Part shown: positions 12,543-55,000 of the stretch, in pieces
Numbering within the stretch: position 1 is the stretch's first letter
Layout: every line of letters begins with the position of its first letter
NCBI GenBank assembly: GCA_963576565.1
Contig: OY755039.1
Span: 129,694,140 to 129,758,139 of the forward strand
Reading direction: 5' to 3'
DNA length: 64,000 nt
DNA from: Aspidapion aeneum
Lineage: Eukaryota > Arthropoda > Insecta > Coleoptera > Brentidae
Position numbers and translations under genes: made by a program
Notes under the pieces: model-generated
Database searches by the model: none
What the model was told of the DNA's origin: nothing
What the model saw: the letters and a program-made list of their open reading frames with translations, nothing else

Positions 12543-13064
12543 TTATATTATAGTACTTACAGTACTTAGGTATTTATACCTACTTGCGAGCTGTTACACC
12601 ACAAACTTCAGCTTGAGAAAAATCCTCCGAATTTTTAATGTATAATGCAGTCATAAACATATCAACTCTAGGTAAATTTTCTGATTGTCCTTTTATAAAC
12701 CCCGCATCAACCATTTTCAGTCTTTAACAGAATCACAAAACACTAAATTAAGAAAATTTAGACAAAACTACGTCCGGAAATAACTGAACACCACGTTCAA
12801 AGCTCCAATAAGTACAATATCAATTATTTACGTGTTGTTTGAATGTCGGTTAACGGTCGCATGGATCGAGATCCAAAGACGTGACGTCACAACCAATGGC
12901 AGCGCGTTTTAAGAACAGGTCAAGTTATTCAAATTTCAAACCTTTATTTCTCAGGTAATTTAATTGTTATTGGAATTTTTCTTTTTCTATGAAGTTTCTT
13001 ATGATAATACCTTACGATTTTAATTATTTTTAAAGGATTCGATTTTTTGGGCAAGTTCCCTATT

Positions 13065-13140
13065 AGGAGGTCACCACTAAGGACGCCGAATATGTAACGT
13101 TCGTGCGCGATTGGTTACTGACATGCCCAGTCTGATTCTT
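13065..13140 (+). pseudogene. Mariner-type transposase remnant, right part
   Basis: After the foldback ends, the sequence aligns with the remnant on the minus strand near 39490-39560: aggaggtcacc, then an open stretch decoding TFVRDWLLTCP against TFLRNWLLTWP there. Mariner transposases carry this tryptophan-leucine segment near the C-terminus. Frame changes and a stop show that it is dead. Confidence 0.6.
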
Positions 13141-13334
13141 TGAAAAATAAATTAAAAAACTTTCGATCCAGTCGGAAAAAAGCTTTAATAATAAAGGATT
13201 AGTCTAAAAAAATAAATAGAATTCAAACTTTTATTTACTAACCCAATGAAATGTTTAAAACAAAAGTCCGGTTTATATATGATTAACCTTCGTCTCTTCT
13301 AGGATCTTATTATATAAGATCATTTTATTTTTAG

Positions 13335-44093
<30,759 letters not shown>

Positions 44094-44106
44094 ACCAAAA
44101 AATGCT

Positions 44107-44123
44107 AATAAATTTAAAATAAA
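44107..44123 (+). terminator. FBXL4 polyadenylation signals
   Basis: Two AATAAA hexamers, at 44107-44112 and 44118-44123, lie 14-30 bp after the FBXL4 stop codon, which implies a very short 3' UTR. Confidence 0.75.
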
Positions 44124-44216
44124 TAGATTTTATTGTATTTTATATTTTCAATAGTATAGAGAAACATGTTTTTATGGGAATTAGGAAAACATGCATGCAT
44201 GGAGGTAAGTAAAGTT

Positions 44217-45266
44217 CAGGGTGATTCAAATTGGGCACTTTTAAGTGGGAGAGGGAACTTCTAACCCCCTCTTTGCGAGCCTCAAATTTCAAGACAAGAT
44301 TTTTGGTAAAAGCCGCTTTTGGATCTCGTCGCCCAGATGCTAAAACCTCGTATCTCAAAATCATTTCATTTAGAATATGAATTCATATTCCATCGATTTC
44401 AAAACCTAGTAACTTGATTAGGTAACAAACAGCATGCGCTGCGCTAAATATAAATTCCTCGTATCTCGCGACCGGAATAAGAGATGCCAAAACCTCATGT
44501 TTCTAATTTTCTGAAAATTGTAGTTTTTTCAGATACGAGGTTTTAACATCTGAGCGGCGATATATCAACCTGTTTTTGCGCTACGGGGGCTTTTTCAAAA
44601 GTATGCGTTATTCAAATTTTATTTTAGCGTCACTTTAACTTTCCGAGATATAACGCATTGTTATATTTTTTTCTTATGAAATGACCATTTTTTTACTTGA
44701 TTAAATCGTCGTAAAATTTCCTTTAAAATTATGTGTCATTCCTTATGTTTTTTTAAATATTTTTTTAAATATTTTTATGGTATCCATATTTTTTATATTT
44801 TTTAGATCATATACTTTTTTGACGTAAAATTAAAAATTTTAATAACTGAAAAAAATAAAACCATTAAAAATACTAAGAATAAAAAATATTAATAACAATA
44901 TAAAAATAAGCAAAAATAAAACATCTAGTGTGATACATCGTTTTAAAAGAAATGTTAAGTTGGTTTTAAAACTCAAATAAAAAAGGGTCATTACATAAGA
45001 AACAAATATAACTTTGTGTTATATCTCAGAAACTAAAAGTGTCAGATAAAATTTGGTTTTATAGTTGAATTAAACTTTGAAAACACTACAAACCAGCCGC
45101 TTACATCAAAAAGAAATTTTAAGAAAAAAAGTTATAGGTCCCAATCCAAAATACAGACTTTTTAAAACTCGTAGACCAAAAATCTTGTCTTGAAATTGAG
45201 GCTAGCAAAGGGTGATTACTTTTCTATCTCCAATAGAAGTACGCCTTCCCTTTTTGAATCACCCTG
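44217..45266. mobile_element. Foldback element downstream of FBXL4
   Basis: Ends are inverted: cagggtgattcaaa at the left and tttgaatcaccctg at the right. The arms are imperfect and extend inward, including acaagatttttggt on the left and its complement near 45180. The inner parts (taaaagtgtcagataaaatt) resemble the interior of the 41238-42941 family. No coding sequence and no clear target duplication. Confidence 0.75.
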
Positions 45267-45384
45267 TACATTAGACCAATGCAACTTTTAAAACAAACAA
45301 AAATATTCTGTCAATTTATGGGCGCCTAATCTCACAAGATTAATGTATAATGTAATTTTTACCCATTTTGATCCGCGAAAATAA

Positions 45385-46600
45385 GCCCGTATCCGCCTTC
45401 CGGGAGCGTATTTACGTTTCCGTGCTCATTTCACGTCGGCGCGGTTTTGAAATGGACACGGAAATGTTACAATATATTTGGGTTCAAATACGTGTTGATT
45501 TTAAGAGTTTTGATCTCGAAATGAGCACGGATCTATAAGAGAACATCGCTCATTAAACTATTACAAAAGCGTATTCAACTGTCAGGTTAAAACGCTAACA
45601 TAACGAAAGCTAATCAATCAAATCTAACCGAACCGAACCAAAGCAAACTGAACCAATAATTTTTTTCAAAAAAAAAACTTTCCTGACTTCTTACCCGGGA
45701 TCCTAGAGGATGTGAATCCGAACCGAACCGAACCGAATTGAACCAAACCGAACCGAACCAAACCAAAGCAAACTGAACCAACAATTAAAAAAAAACTTTC
45801 CTGACTTCTTTCCCGGGATCCTAGAGGATGTGAATCCGAACCGAACCGAACCGAATTGAACCAAACCGACCCGAACCAAACCAAAGCAAACTGAACCAAC
45901 AATTAAAAAAAAACTTTCCTGACTTCTTTCCCGGGATCCTAGAGGGTGTGAATAGTGTTGTAGTTTAGTTTGGTTAGGTTAGGTTTGGTTCGGTTTAGTT
46001 AGGATCGGTTCGGTTCGGATTCACATCCGCTAGGATCCCGGGTAGGAACTCAGGAAAGTTTTTTTTTTAATTATTGGTTCAGTTTGCTTTGGTTCGGTTC
46101 GGTTAGATTTGATTGATTAGCTCTCGTTAGGTTAGGTTTTTGAAACTTTCTATTTTCATGTGGTTAGAAATCGAGTGAAAATCATTTAAATTATTAAAAT
46201 TTATTGATAACAAAACAACATCTGTCGTCGTAGTTGTCGGTGTAAGACAATGAACACTGAACTTTGCAGGTATAGTTAATGGAATAGTGTTCTTTAAACT
46301 TCAAAGAATTTCAAAATCTTGAGTAATATTAGTAAAAATACTTTTAAACCGCTCCATAATTTTTATATTAACAAACATATAACCTCAAAATCAAACTCAT
46401 AAACAACGTGAATCCAATTTTAGTTTAAACCCCTGCGCTGCGTAATTCAATACAAATCCGTGCCTTGTTCGAGCCTCGGCGCCTTAAAATCAACACGCAT
46501 TTGTAACCAAATATGTTGCAACATTTCCGTGTCTATTTTAAAACAGCGCTGCCGTGAAATCAGCACGGAAACTTAAATACGCATCCGGGGACGCGTCCGT
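45385..46600. mobile_element. Foldback element with GAACC-rich tandem repeats
   Basis: The outer arms (gtatttacgtttccgtgctc on the left, and its near complement at 46558-46582) pair imperfectly over about 150 bp. The middle has three tandem units of about 120 bp (45660-45950) with the strings ctttcctgacttctt and gaaccgaaccgaa, and an inverted copy of the same unit at 45960-46115. No gene. Confidence 0.75.
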
Positions 46601-46604
46601 TTGG

Positions 46605-48511
46605 ATATTTCACTCCCCCCCTCAGTGTAACCCCACTGAACAAAACAAACTATAATCAAAGAACTATAATGTTTTGTTATCTTCATGCACAGATACCTTC
46701 AATAGAGTACCACACAAGTAATATTTTTACTAGAACTCTAATTTTTTAAATCTACCCCCTCCCTTTTTCTGACTTATGTTTGGTGGATTTTATTCATTTT
46801 TAATTGGGACCATCTAGAGACAAAACCCAACCTAGGTACCAAATTTCATTAAAATCAGGCAAGTAGTTTTTGATTTATGCGCGTTGGTGTTACAGACAGA
46901 CAGATAGACATACAGACAGACAGACGGCGCAACAAAAAGTTTGCGACTCATCTAAAACGCAAAGATATATTAAAATTTTTGAAATCGGAGCAACTTTTTA
47001 TTTTTGACACGATCACCAGAGCCCATATAGTTATGGTATACGTGTGAGCTACAATTCACGTTATTAGCAGCATGAAAACCGTTGGAAAGAGAATGATATA
47101 TAGCGCAGCTAAGGGGAAAAATAAGTTAGACTTGATCGGCGTTACGGTGAATAGCCCAAGTAACATTTTAGGGCTGAAGGGTCAAAATTCATTCAAATCA
47201 TATGTCAAAACTTCTGCTTTTTTCTTTTAAAAAAATTACTTTGAATTTAAAGGTTTGTAGGATAGGTCATACACTGGAACAAATAACACAAGAAGTTGTT
47301 ATTTATAGACAAGAAAATTTAAAGAATCCTTTTAGGAAAAACTTTCTAATTTTTTCCTCTTTGTAAGTCTTCAAACTCGTTTCAGCTATAAAGGCAAAGG
47401 TAGGAGACAATTTGTGCTCAGCCTGACCCAGTAATCTACTTTGAGATTCACGATTGCCGTTGGTATTTTTAAGACAACATAGCTTGTAAACTAAATAAAT
47501 TAATTTACGGGCTGGTCCTCAGAACAAGGACATTGTCAGTACGGCATAACTGACTGAGGACCAGCCCGTAAATTAATTTATTTAGTCTATGACCACACCT
47601 CAAAAAATTCCTTTCATATTTAATAGCTTGTAAAACAGTGTAGATCTTGACCTTAAAAACAGTGTTAATCTTGACCCTTAAAACTTGAAAGTTAAGAAGT
47701 TAGAGTTACTTATTTTTGACCTAGATTAATTCCTTTACGGCAAGGCCGTTTTTGGTTAAGTTACAGGTTGAAAATTATTATTTTTAACAAATAAGTACGA
47801 CCAAAAACGCATTGTTTGACAATATAGGAAAATCTCCCATTTAATTTAAACATATAGAAACTTCGGTTTTGCCTAGGTTAGAACTTGCACTTTATTTTGT
47901 CCTAATAAAAAAAAAACGTACCAGTGGTTGAAAACAAGAAACCTAAAACACAGCCCTACCAGGGAGTAGTGGTTGGAGACTATGCTGTGTGGGAGTTTTG
48001 ACAACCTAACATTTGGTTTACATAACGTTGATTAGTTTCGCTAGGTTTTCGCAGATGACTTCATAACATCGCGGCCATTTTACCTAAGGACACTCATCGT
48101 AAAGCTTGCTTGACGATGAGTGACCTTAATTTGACCTACAGGACATCCAAACCTTGAACCGATGTTGATATTTTTAAGATTATTTCGTGTTTTACGTTGT
48201 TTTTGTATTTATTTTTTCACCAAAAACTAAAAAAACACTTAAAATGCCATCAATTTGTGCAGCCGTTTAATTTAAAAATCGAAGTTTCACCCGATCTCAC
48301 TCCTTCTCTGTACAGCCAAGACAGAAAAAGACATAACATATTTACGATAATTTTTTCATGTTAACATTGTCGATTCTAGGTTAAAAATTATAAGAAATTT
48401 TGGCTACGACGCACATGGGTTAAATGAGAGGTCTAGCGCGACACTCAATTTTAACTCAGTTTTAACCAACTTCTAGACATCGGATCAACTTCAAATTTAG
48501 TACACACTAAG
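46605..48511. other. No gene; LINE-like tail and hairpin
   Basis: Holds a LINE or SINE-type tail at about 46840-46935 (ttaaaatcaggcaagtagtt, then a run of cagacagacagac) and the hairpin at 47492-47584. Otherwise AT-rich sequence with no coding potential that I can support. Confidence 0.5.
47492..47584. repeat. Perfect 30-bp inverted repeat
   Basis: 47492-47521 is exactly the reverse complement of 47555-47584 (30 of 30 bases; core acgggctggtcctca), around a 33-base loop. No flanking poly-T or gene shows what it does. Confidence 0.9.
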
Positions 48512-49182
48512 TGGTGAGGTTAGGCCTTCTGTAGAAAATAAAATATACCGAAGGACCACTCGAGATAGGTCGAGAAAAACGTGGGGGAGTTAAGAGGGAC
48601 TGTATCTTTCCACAGGGCTCCAACAGGGAAAAAAGGGCCTAAAAACTTTAATACTAAAAAGAGCGCAGCAATGAAAAATTATCAAGAAACGACTTACCAT
48701 TAGATGTCTTTTGTAGCTGCTTGGCTGGCCAGCCCGATTATACGCGAAGTTCCAGACTCTCCATTGTTCTATAGTTCAAAATGTTCCAAACACTAATATC
48801 TAATAAACTAAAGCGTAAAATTAATAGTTTCCACAATTTTAATATAAAATGATAGCGGTGCGGTGACTTTCCTTGCCCGTGGCGCGTGGTTGTGTTTTTG
48901 TGTGTTCGCGCAGACCATCGGCGTTTTCGTCTGCTAGGCCGAATTTAGCCGCTTATCTCAAATCCTTCATTGCTGGAAGAAGCGCGCGAAGTTTAAATTT
49001 AAAATATGGAAAGATATAGCGTAAAGTAAATCAAAATAATATTCTAAAAACGCTTGTAAGCGTAGAAAATGTAACCCAAAAATATTTAAAAACTAAGAGA
49101 GATAGATAGCTTCTCTAATTTTAAGTGAAAATTAGAGAAATAATTATTTACAAAAATAAAAACAAGTTGGGAAACTTGTTCA
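48512..49182 (-). repeat. 3' LTR of Bel-Pao element 2
   Basis: 671 bp, tggtgaggtt to cttgttca on the + strand. It has one extra gata unit against its partner. Confidence 0.95.
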
Positions 49183-49203
49183 TTCGGCCCACCAAAATGA
49201 GCA

Positions 49204-51408
49204 TCATTTTTCGGTAGGTGAATCTGAATCAATTGGAAGGGGGCAAAGCTTGACTAAAGGTCGTTTAAAGATACCGGACGCGGTACGAACATTTGCCACC
49301 CTAGCGTGCCCATCAGGCCCTTTAAAAATTTCAATAATGCGACCTACCCGCCATTGAAGGGGCGGTGATAACTCGTCTTTGATAAGAACGAGGGTACCTA
49401 TTTTTGGCTCTGCGCATGGTTCCAACCATTTATTTCGTACTTGAAGGGTATGTAAAAATTCTTGGCTCCAACGACGCCAAAAATCGGCTTGTATTCGTTG
49501 GACCAAGTTCCATCGCGATAACCGATTCTCAGATTTACTTGAAAAATCTTCATCAGGAACAGAAACTAAAGGTCCATGTGTTAAAAAATGTCCCGGTGTT
49601 AAAACCTGTAGATCGGTACAGTCGGTAGATTGCGGGGTCAAGGGGCGAGAATTTAAAATCGCCTCAATTTGACAAAGAACCGTGTACAACTCCTCATAAC
49701 TTAGAATTTGCGAGCCAATGGTACGAATTAAGTGAGTTTTTACTGATTTTATCCCTGACTCCCAAATACCGCCGAAGTGGGGAGCTAATGGAGGGATAAA
49801 ATTCCAGGCGATAGCTTGTTGCGTGCAAGCATTTCTTGCAAGATCAAGCAATTCTTTGCTTGATTTAACGAAATTTGTGCCATTATCTGAAAAAAGAGGT
49901 TTTATGTAACCTCTTCGGGCAACAAAGCGACGTAGCGCAGCTAAAAAAGCGTCCGAAGTTAGATCTGACACTAACTCGAGATGTAAAGCTTTAGTATTTA
50001 GACAAATAAAAAGGCAGATATATGCTTTTTGTGTTTTTACACCTCTGTGTTTACTGAGAGTGATAGGTATAGCACCACTAAAATCTACTCCACTAAAAGT
50101 AAAAGGCTTTTGTGGAATCAAGCTGTAGGACGGAATTTGTCCCATGATTTGCTCATAAGAATGCGGTTTGACGCGAAAGCAACGAACACATTTGGATAAA
50201 ACCGTTTTAATTAAGCGTTTGGCAGATAAAATCCAAAAAATTTGACTAATGAGATATTGGACTGTTTGCACTCCAACATGCAAATATTTTTTGTGCATAT
50301 ATTCAATAAAAATATAAGAAAGTCTACTTTCCTTGGGTAAAAGAAGAGGATGGTTTTGTCCGTAAGAAATAGTCATGGCTTGTTGTATGCGTCCTCCAAC
50401 TCTTATAAGACCATCCTGGTCTAAAAAGGGATTCAATTTTTGTATGGGTTTTATGCATTTTTTCTGGTTTTGAAGGTTAAGAATTACTTCAGAAAAGTAT
50501 TTTTGTTGTTCGTGCTTAGCCAAACATTTTAAAGCGTTAAAGAGATCGATATAATCTATATTTGTCTTTTTTCTAACGTCTGCGGATAGTCGACAATTAT
50601 TTATGAATCGTAAACTGCGGGCTAAAAGTACTTGAATAGCGTAAAAATCGGATTTATTATTTAAAAGCGAATCTAAAAAATTTTCAGTTATTCGGTCACA
50701 AGAAATCAGAGCAACATTTTTTCGTTCCTCAGTCTCTAAACTGTCATTTATTTTGACTTGCGGGATTTTTGTTCGCCATTTATCGAAAGATTCTTGTAAA
50801 AAACTAGGGGCGGCCCACCATAGGGGATGATTTAAAAGCTCACTCGGCGAGCAGCCGCGGCTGGCTACATCGGCACTATTGAGAAAGGTGGGGGTATATA
50901 ACCAACATTCTGGATTAATATTATCTTGGATAAGACTAACACGATTTGCGACAAAAGTTTTCCATTTACTTGGATGGGATTTTATCCAGTGTAAAACAAC
51001 CATTGCGTCCGAAAAAGCGTAAATATTATTTATTGTGAACCTTTTTATGAATATATCATATGTGTGTTTTAAGACCTCAGATAAAAGAGTAGCGGCTAGA
51101 AGTTCTATTCTCGGAATACTAACAAATTTTTTAAGTGGAGCGATGCGACTTTTCGCAAGAACAAAATATATGTGATATTTAGCGTTTCATAAGACACGTA
51201 AGTATATTACGCATGCGTACCCTCGTTCACTCGCATCACAAAAACCACAGAGATCGATGGATTCGGCGTTGGTGATGTCAATGTGGCGGGGTAAACTAAA
51301 TTTTTCTAAAACTTGAAATTCAGATTGATAGAGTGTCCACTGACGAACTATTTCTAAAGTAGGCGTGGCGTCCCAGGAAATACCAAGTAACCAAATTTGT
51401 TGAATCAA
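49204..51408 (-). pseudogene. RNase H and integrase of Bel-Pao element 2, with an internal stop
   Basis: The frame is open from 51408 to 49204 except for one stop (TGA, 51187-51189) just after GFCDASERGYACVIYLRV, the RNase H start. From 51003 there are 599 clean codons: AMVVLHWIKSHPSKWKTF, the integrase zinc part (LIRVGGRIQQA and CVRCFRVKP), then the D-D-E core with GVDFSGAIP, SDNGTNF and GGIWESGIKSVKTH. It ends FKRPLVKLCPLP. Integrase would insert element cDNA. Confidence 0.93.
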
Positions 51409-51464
51409 ATATTTTAAAGTGAATGTTACTGGGGTAAGATACCCATGGGGGTCATAGCAGCGTG

Positions 51465-53285
51465 CTAAAAAAGAGAGAAGCGTCCTTTTAGTACAGCTTT
51501 GCTGATTAGGTAATATGTTAAATCGAAACTCGTCGTAGGAAGGATGCCAGCACAGGCCTTAGTGACGTCATCCGAATCGAGAGATAAAACTGCGGGGTTG
51601 ACTAAGGAGGGATCTAAATGAGAGATCACTTCTGAGCGATTGCTAGACCATTTGTGTAATTTCAAGCCAGCGTTTCCTAATAACTCCGTAAGCTCATGCT
51701 GCAAATTTAACGCCTCTTGAACCGTTTTACATGAAGTAGTGACGTCATCAATATAGGTATCGTTAAGTATAACTTTAGCAGCGTGAGGGTAGTTATCATA
51801 TTCGGACTCAGCTAAGTGCTGAAGGGTGCGTAAAGCGAGATATGGTGAACAGTTCACTCCGTAAGTGACAGTTCGTAGTTTAAAAACGGAAACTTTGTCA
51901 TTAGGGTTAAACCGCCAAAATATTTTTTGGTATTTTTGATGATCAGGGTTGATATTTATACCACGATACATTTTTTGAATATCGCAGGTGAGCGTCACAG
52001 GGTTAAGGCGAAAATGTAATAATATTTGAATAATATCTTTTTGTAGTTTCGGACCCGATAATAATACTTGATTAAGCGAAATATGCGTAAAAGGGTCTGT
52101 AATACTCGCATTAAAAACTACCCTTGTCTTAGTAGTGATAGCTTCATTTTTAACAACAGCGAAATGTGGAATAAAATAGCTGTCTGAATCGTCTTCTTGT
52201 TCTGAGTCATAGTCCATATGACCCAATTCCAAATATTCATTCATAAATTTAGAATATTCACAATACAAGTTTTTGTCGCGAAGCAGTTTTTTTTCTAAAG
52301 ATAAGAAACGATTTAGCGCGACTTGTTTTATTGCGGGAAACTGCGGTGGATTTTCAAATGTGCGAAAGGGAAGGGAGACTGTATACCGGCCGTCTTGATT
52401 ACGCGACACGCTCTGTTTAAAATAATTTTCACAAATTTCATCCTCTGGTTTCAAATGAGTTTTTTGGGGGACGCAGTCGGTTTCCCAAAATTTTGAAATT
52501 AATTGCGAAAGCGAGTCATTTTCATGTTGACAAAAAAGAGCATTAATTGGCGGGGTAGAAATTAAGGGTTGATTTATTTGTCCCATCAAAATATAGCCGA
52601 AAATAGTTCCCATAGCAAAGGGATGATTTGGGTCATCGCTAGCGATTTTTTCACCCTGTATAATTAGTGGAAATAGATCCATACCAATTAGTAAATTTAT
52701 AGGCGAAGGGTTGTAAAAAGTGGGATCTGCTAAGGGTAAATTTTTTATAAAATGCCAATTTTCTGTATTTATTTTTACTGACGGTAAATCAGTACAAACT
52801 TTTTGCAAAATAATCGCTTGCGTAGACACAAAAATATCTGGTTTTTGAAAATTACAAATTTTAATAAAAATCGATCCTAGATCAGAAGTAAGAGAGTTGC
52901 CTCCAACCCCCTGTATATTTGAACATAAGGGTTGTCTTGGAAGGCCCAATTGTTGCGCTAATTTTTGAGAACAAAAAGTGTTTTGCGAACCGCTGTCCAA
53001 CACGGCTCTAACTGTTTGAAAGTTACCGCGGACATCTTGAATTTTTACTAGGATAGTTGACAATAAAACTTGCGATTGCGCAGAAATAAAACCACAATGC
53101 GTGGGGTTAGAACCCGAAGGAGTTGCGATTGGTACTTGTGAATTAGAAGAAGTCGAAGTAAAATTTTGATTATTTTGATGAGAGGCACTTTGAGGGAAAT
53201 TAGTTTGAGTAGAGTAATTTTGAAGCGGACAACCAGTAGCCGGGGATCTAAAACTGCTGGCTGGCCAAGTAACCACGTGGTGCAC
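51465..53285 (-). pseudogene. protease and reverse transcriptase of Bel-Pao element 2
   Basis: 606 codons. Protease at about residue 80-95 (AVLDSGSQNTFCSQ) with the catalytic DSG intact. The domain between (PSPINLLIGMDLFPLII, GTIFGYILMGQ) is typical of Bel. Reverse transcriptase has TRVVFNASI, LTCDIQKMYRGININ, LRTVTYGVNCSPYLAL and catalytic TYIDDVTTSCKT, and then LLGNAGLKLHKWSSN. It ends by a frame change near 51470. Confidence 0.92.
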
Positions 53286-54123
53286 TACTTGGAGACGCGT
53301 TGGGAGAAATATTAGAGAGATTTTGTGAGAAATTCACGTTAGCATCAAAATGTGATCTATTTTGATTTTGAGAATTAGAGTAATTAGAATTTCGCTCAAA
53401 ATGAATTAATGAGTGATGTCTTTGATTACCAGGGCAATAGCGACATGAGCGTAGACTTTGACAAGAATTTGTTAAATGTATTGAGCTTAAACAATTTAAA
53501 CATAGTTTTTTAGTTTTAGCGTAAGCATAGCGTTCGTAGGGAGATTTACCTTTAAATGCGTGACATAAATATATTAAATGTGTGTTAGAATCACAAAAAG
53601 CGCATCTATCTTTAGAATGCGTATTTTCCGTACGAAGTAGCGTTTTTGTATAATAAGGCGAGGCGTTATTTTTATAAAACTGTTTATTATTTTTAAATCT
53701 ATTTTTAGATTGTAGCGAATAAAGCGAATTACATTGAGTTTCAAGGAAATTATAAATTTCTTGATATTTGGGCATTTCATTAGACCTAGAATTAGCTAGT
53801 TCAAAGCGCGAAAGTAGTACCTCAGGCAATTTATCTAGTAAAATGTTGGCGAGCGGAAAACACCATTGATCAGTGTCGTAATTTAGAGTTTTTAAAGCCT
53901 CAGTGTTTTCTGAAAAAACATCAAGCAGCGTGCGCAGCGTTTCTGGATTGTCGTCTTTGAGAGCGGGAAAATTATACACGGAGCGCCAATAAGTTTGAGC
54001 CGATAAGCGGGGGTTATGATAGCGTTTTAGAAGCGTATTGTAAGCGATTATATAATTAGCGTCGGTTATTTGTAAATGTTTAACTACGTTTAAAGGCGGT
54101 CCTTTTAGGTAGGACAGTAACAA
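53248..54123 (-). pseudogene. gag C-terminal part and zinc fingers of Bel-Pao element 2
   Basis: 291 codons from LLSYLKGPPLNVVKHLQ through FSENTEALKTLNYDTDQW to the paired fingers CAFCDSNTHLIYLC, CLNCLSSIHLTNSC and CRYC...HHSLIH. This region binds element RNA. The frame ends 38 bp into the start of the pol frame, with a change of frame between them; whether that is natural gag-pol frameshifting or a lesion is not clear. Confidence 0.88.
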
Positions 54124-54130
54124 ATTAAAT

Positions 54131-54622
54131 TTAGCGTTTGTAGGAATATGTAGGAATACTAGGATTATTGTGTACAGAACTATACATATCTAGAAAGGTT
54201 GGAAACTTAGTGATGTCGCCATGAAATTCGACAATGCGCAGTCTTGGCATTAAAGACGCCATAAAGCGGTCTGGATCAGCAGAATTTGAAATTTGCGTTA
54301 AGTTTTGAGGTTGAGGAGCTTCAATTTTCACCTCAAATAGTTGTTTTTGAATTCTTTTAATATCATAGAAGCTGTCGTCAAACTCAGTAAGGCGTTCATT
54401 TTCTTCTTCCAGTCTCTCCGGACTTGCCGAATAAGCCTCTATTATTTGATTTTGATAAATAAAAAATGATTCTTTCATTTCATCAAGGTCGATCAGTCGA
54501 ACCTGTAAACACGGTTTTTTTGTATCATCCGTTAGGCAAGCATTAGCTAAGTTATGAAGAGTATTAATGCGATTATGTTGCACATTACCGAGTGCTTCTA
54601 ACTTCTTAAGTTGCGTACTCAT
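54131..54622 (-). pseudogene. gag N-terminal part of Bel-Pao element 2
   Basis: Starts at the ATG at 54622 (MSTQLKKLEALGNVQHNRI) and has a helical N-terminus, then IVEFHGDITKFPTFLDMYSS, the Bel Gag core. It ends early because a 10-bp tandem duplication (gtaggaatat next to gtaggaatac, 54140-54159) shifts the frame. The protein continues in the next frame at 54123. Confidence 0.85.
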
Positions 54623-54981
54623 TGTAATGTTTTTAAAAAACTCCGTTAAAACAGGTGAACGATTAGTTTCCGAAATTTTTAATATTTAAAAATTAAAAGC
54701 GTTTAAAAAGAAAAGAAAATAGGCGATAAAAAATGTAAACAAGTCTCATTTACCTCTCTAATATCGTTGTGTTGGAAACTTTTCCTACGTGCAGGCGACG
54801 CAAAGCCAAAAAGAGGTAGGAAATGCGCGAAAACAATGCGCGTTCGGTACTTTTTATTTTAACTGCTAGCAGAGCAAAAAGATCAAGGTCATGCGAAATC
54901 TTTTAATTGCGAATTTATTAAAAATTTAATTTTTAACAAAATGCGATTTAGACTTTAATTTTTCCCGGGGTCCTGTTATCA

Positions 54982-55000
54982 GGCTCGAACCTGGACCAAA
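54982..55000 (-). other. Candidate primer-binding site of Bel-Pao element 2
   Basis: On the element strand the bases just inside the 5' LTR read TT, then TGGTCCAGGTTCGAGCC. A TGG start and a T-loop-like ttcga are what a tRNA primer site looks like, but I cannot assign the tRNA. Confidence 0.5.

Larger units (their letters stand above)
6911..13060. mobile_element. TA-flanked foldback element, copy A, with 4.8-kb cargo
   Basis: Terminal inverted repeats gggaacttgccca (left) and its complement ending gggcaagttccc (right) are each flanked by TA, the target-site pattern of Tc1/mariner-like elements. The outer 320 bp on the left and about 1,020 bp on the right match the shorter copy B at 41238-42941. 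In copy B the middle is simply the inner part of the inverted-repeat arms. In copy A that middle (about 7229-12043) is replaced by a truncated Bel gag-pol, two unrecognised reading frames and a hAT-like MITE. The mariner remnant at 39490-39620 supplies the matching unoccupied site, which confirms the ends. No transposase for this family is encoded here, so it is presumably non-autonomous. Confidence 0.75.

Noticed and set aside
45666..45902. Frame of repeated VWFGSVWF-type residues
   Set aside because: Translation of the gaacc tandem repeats.
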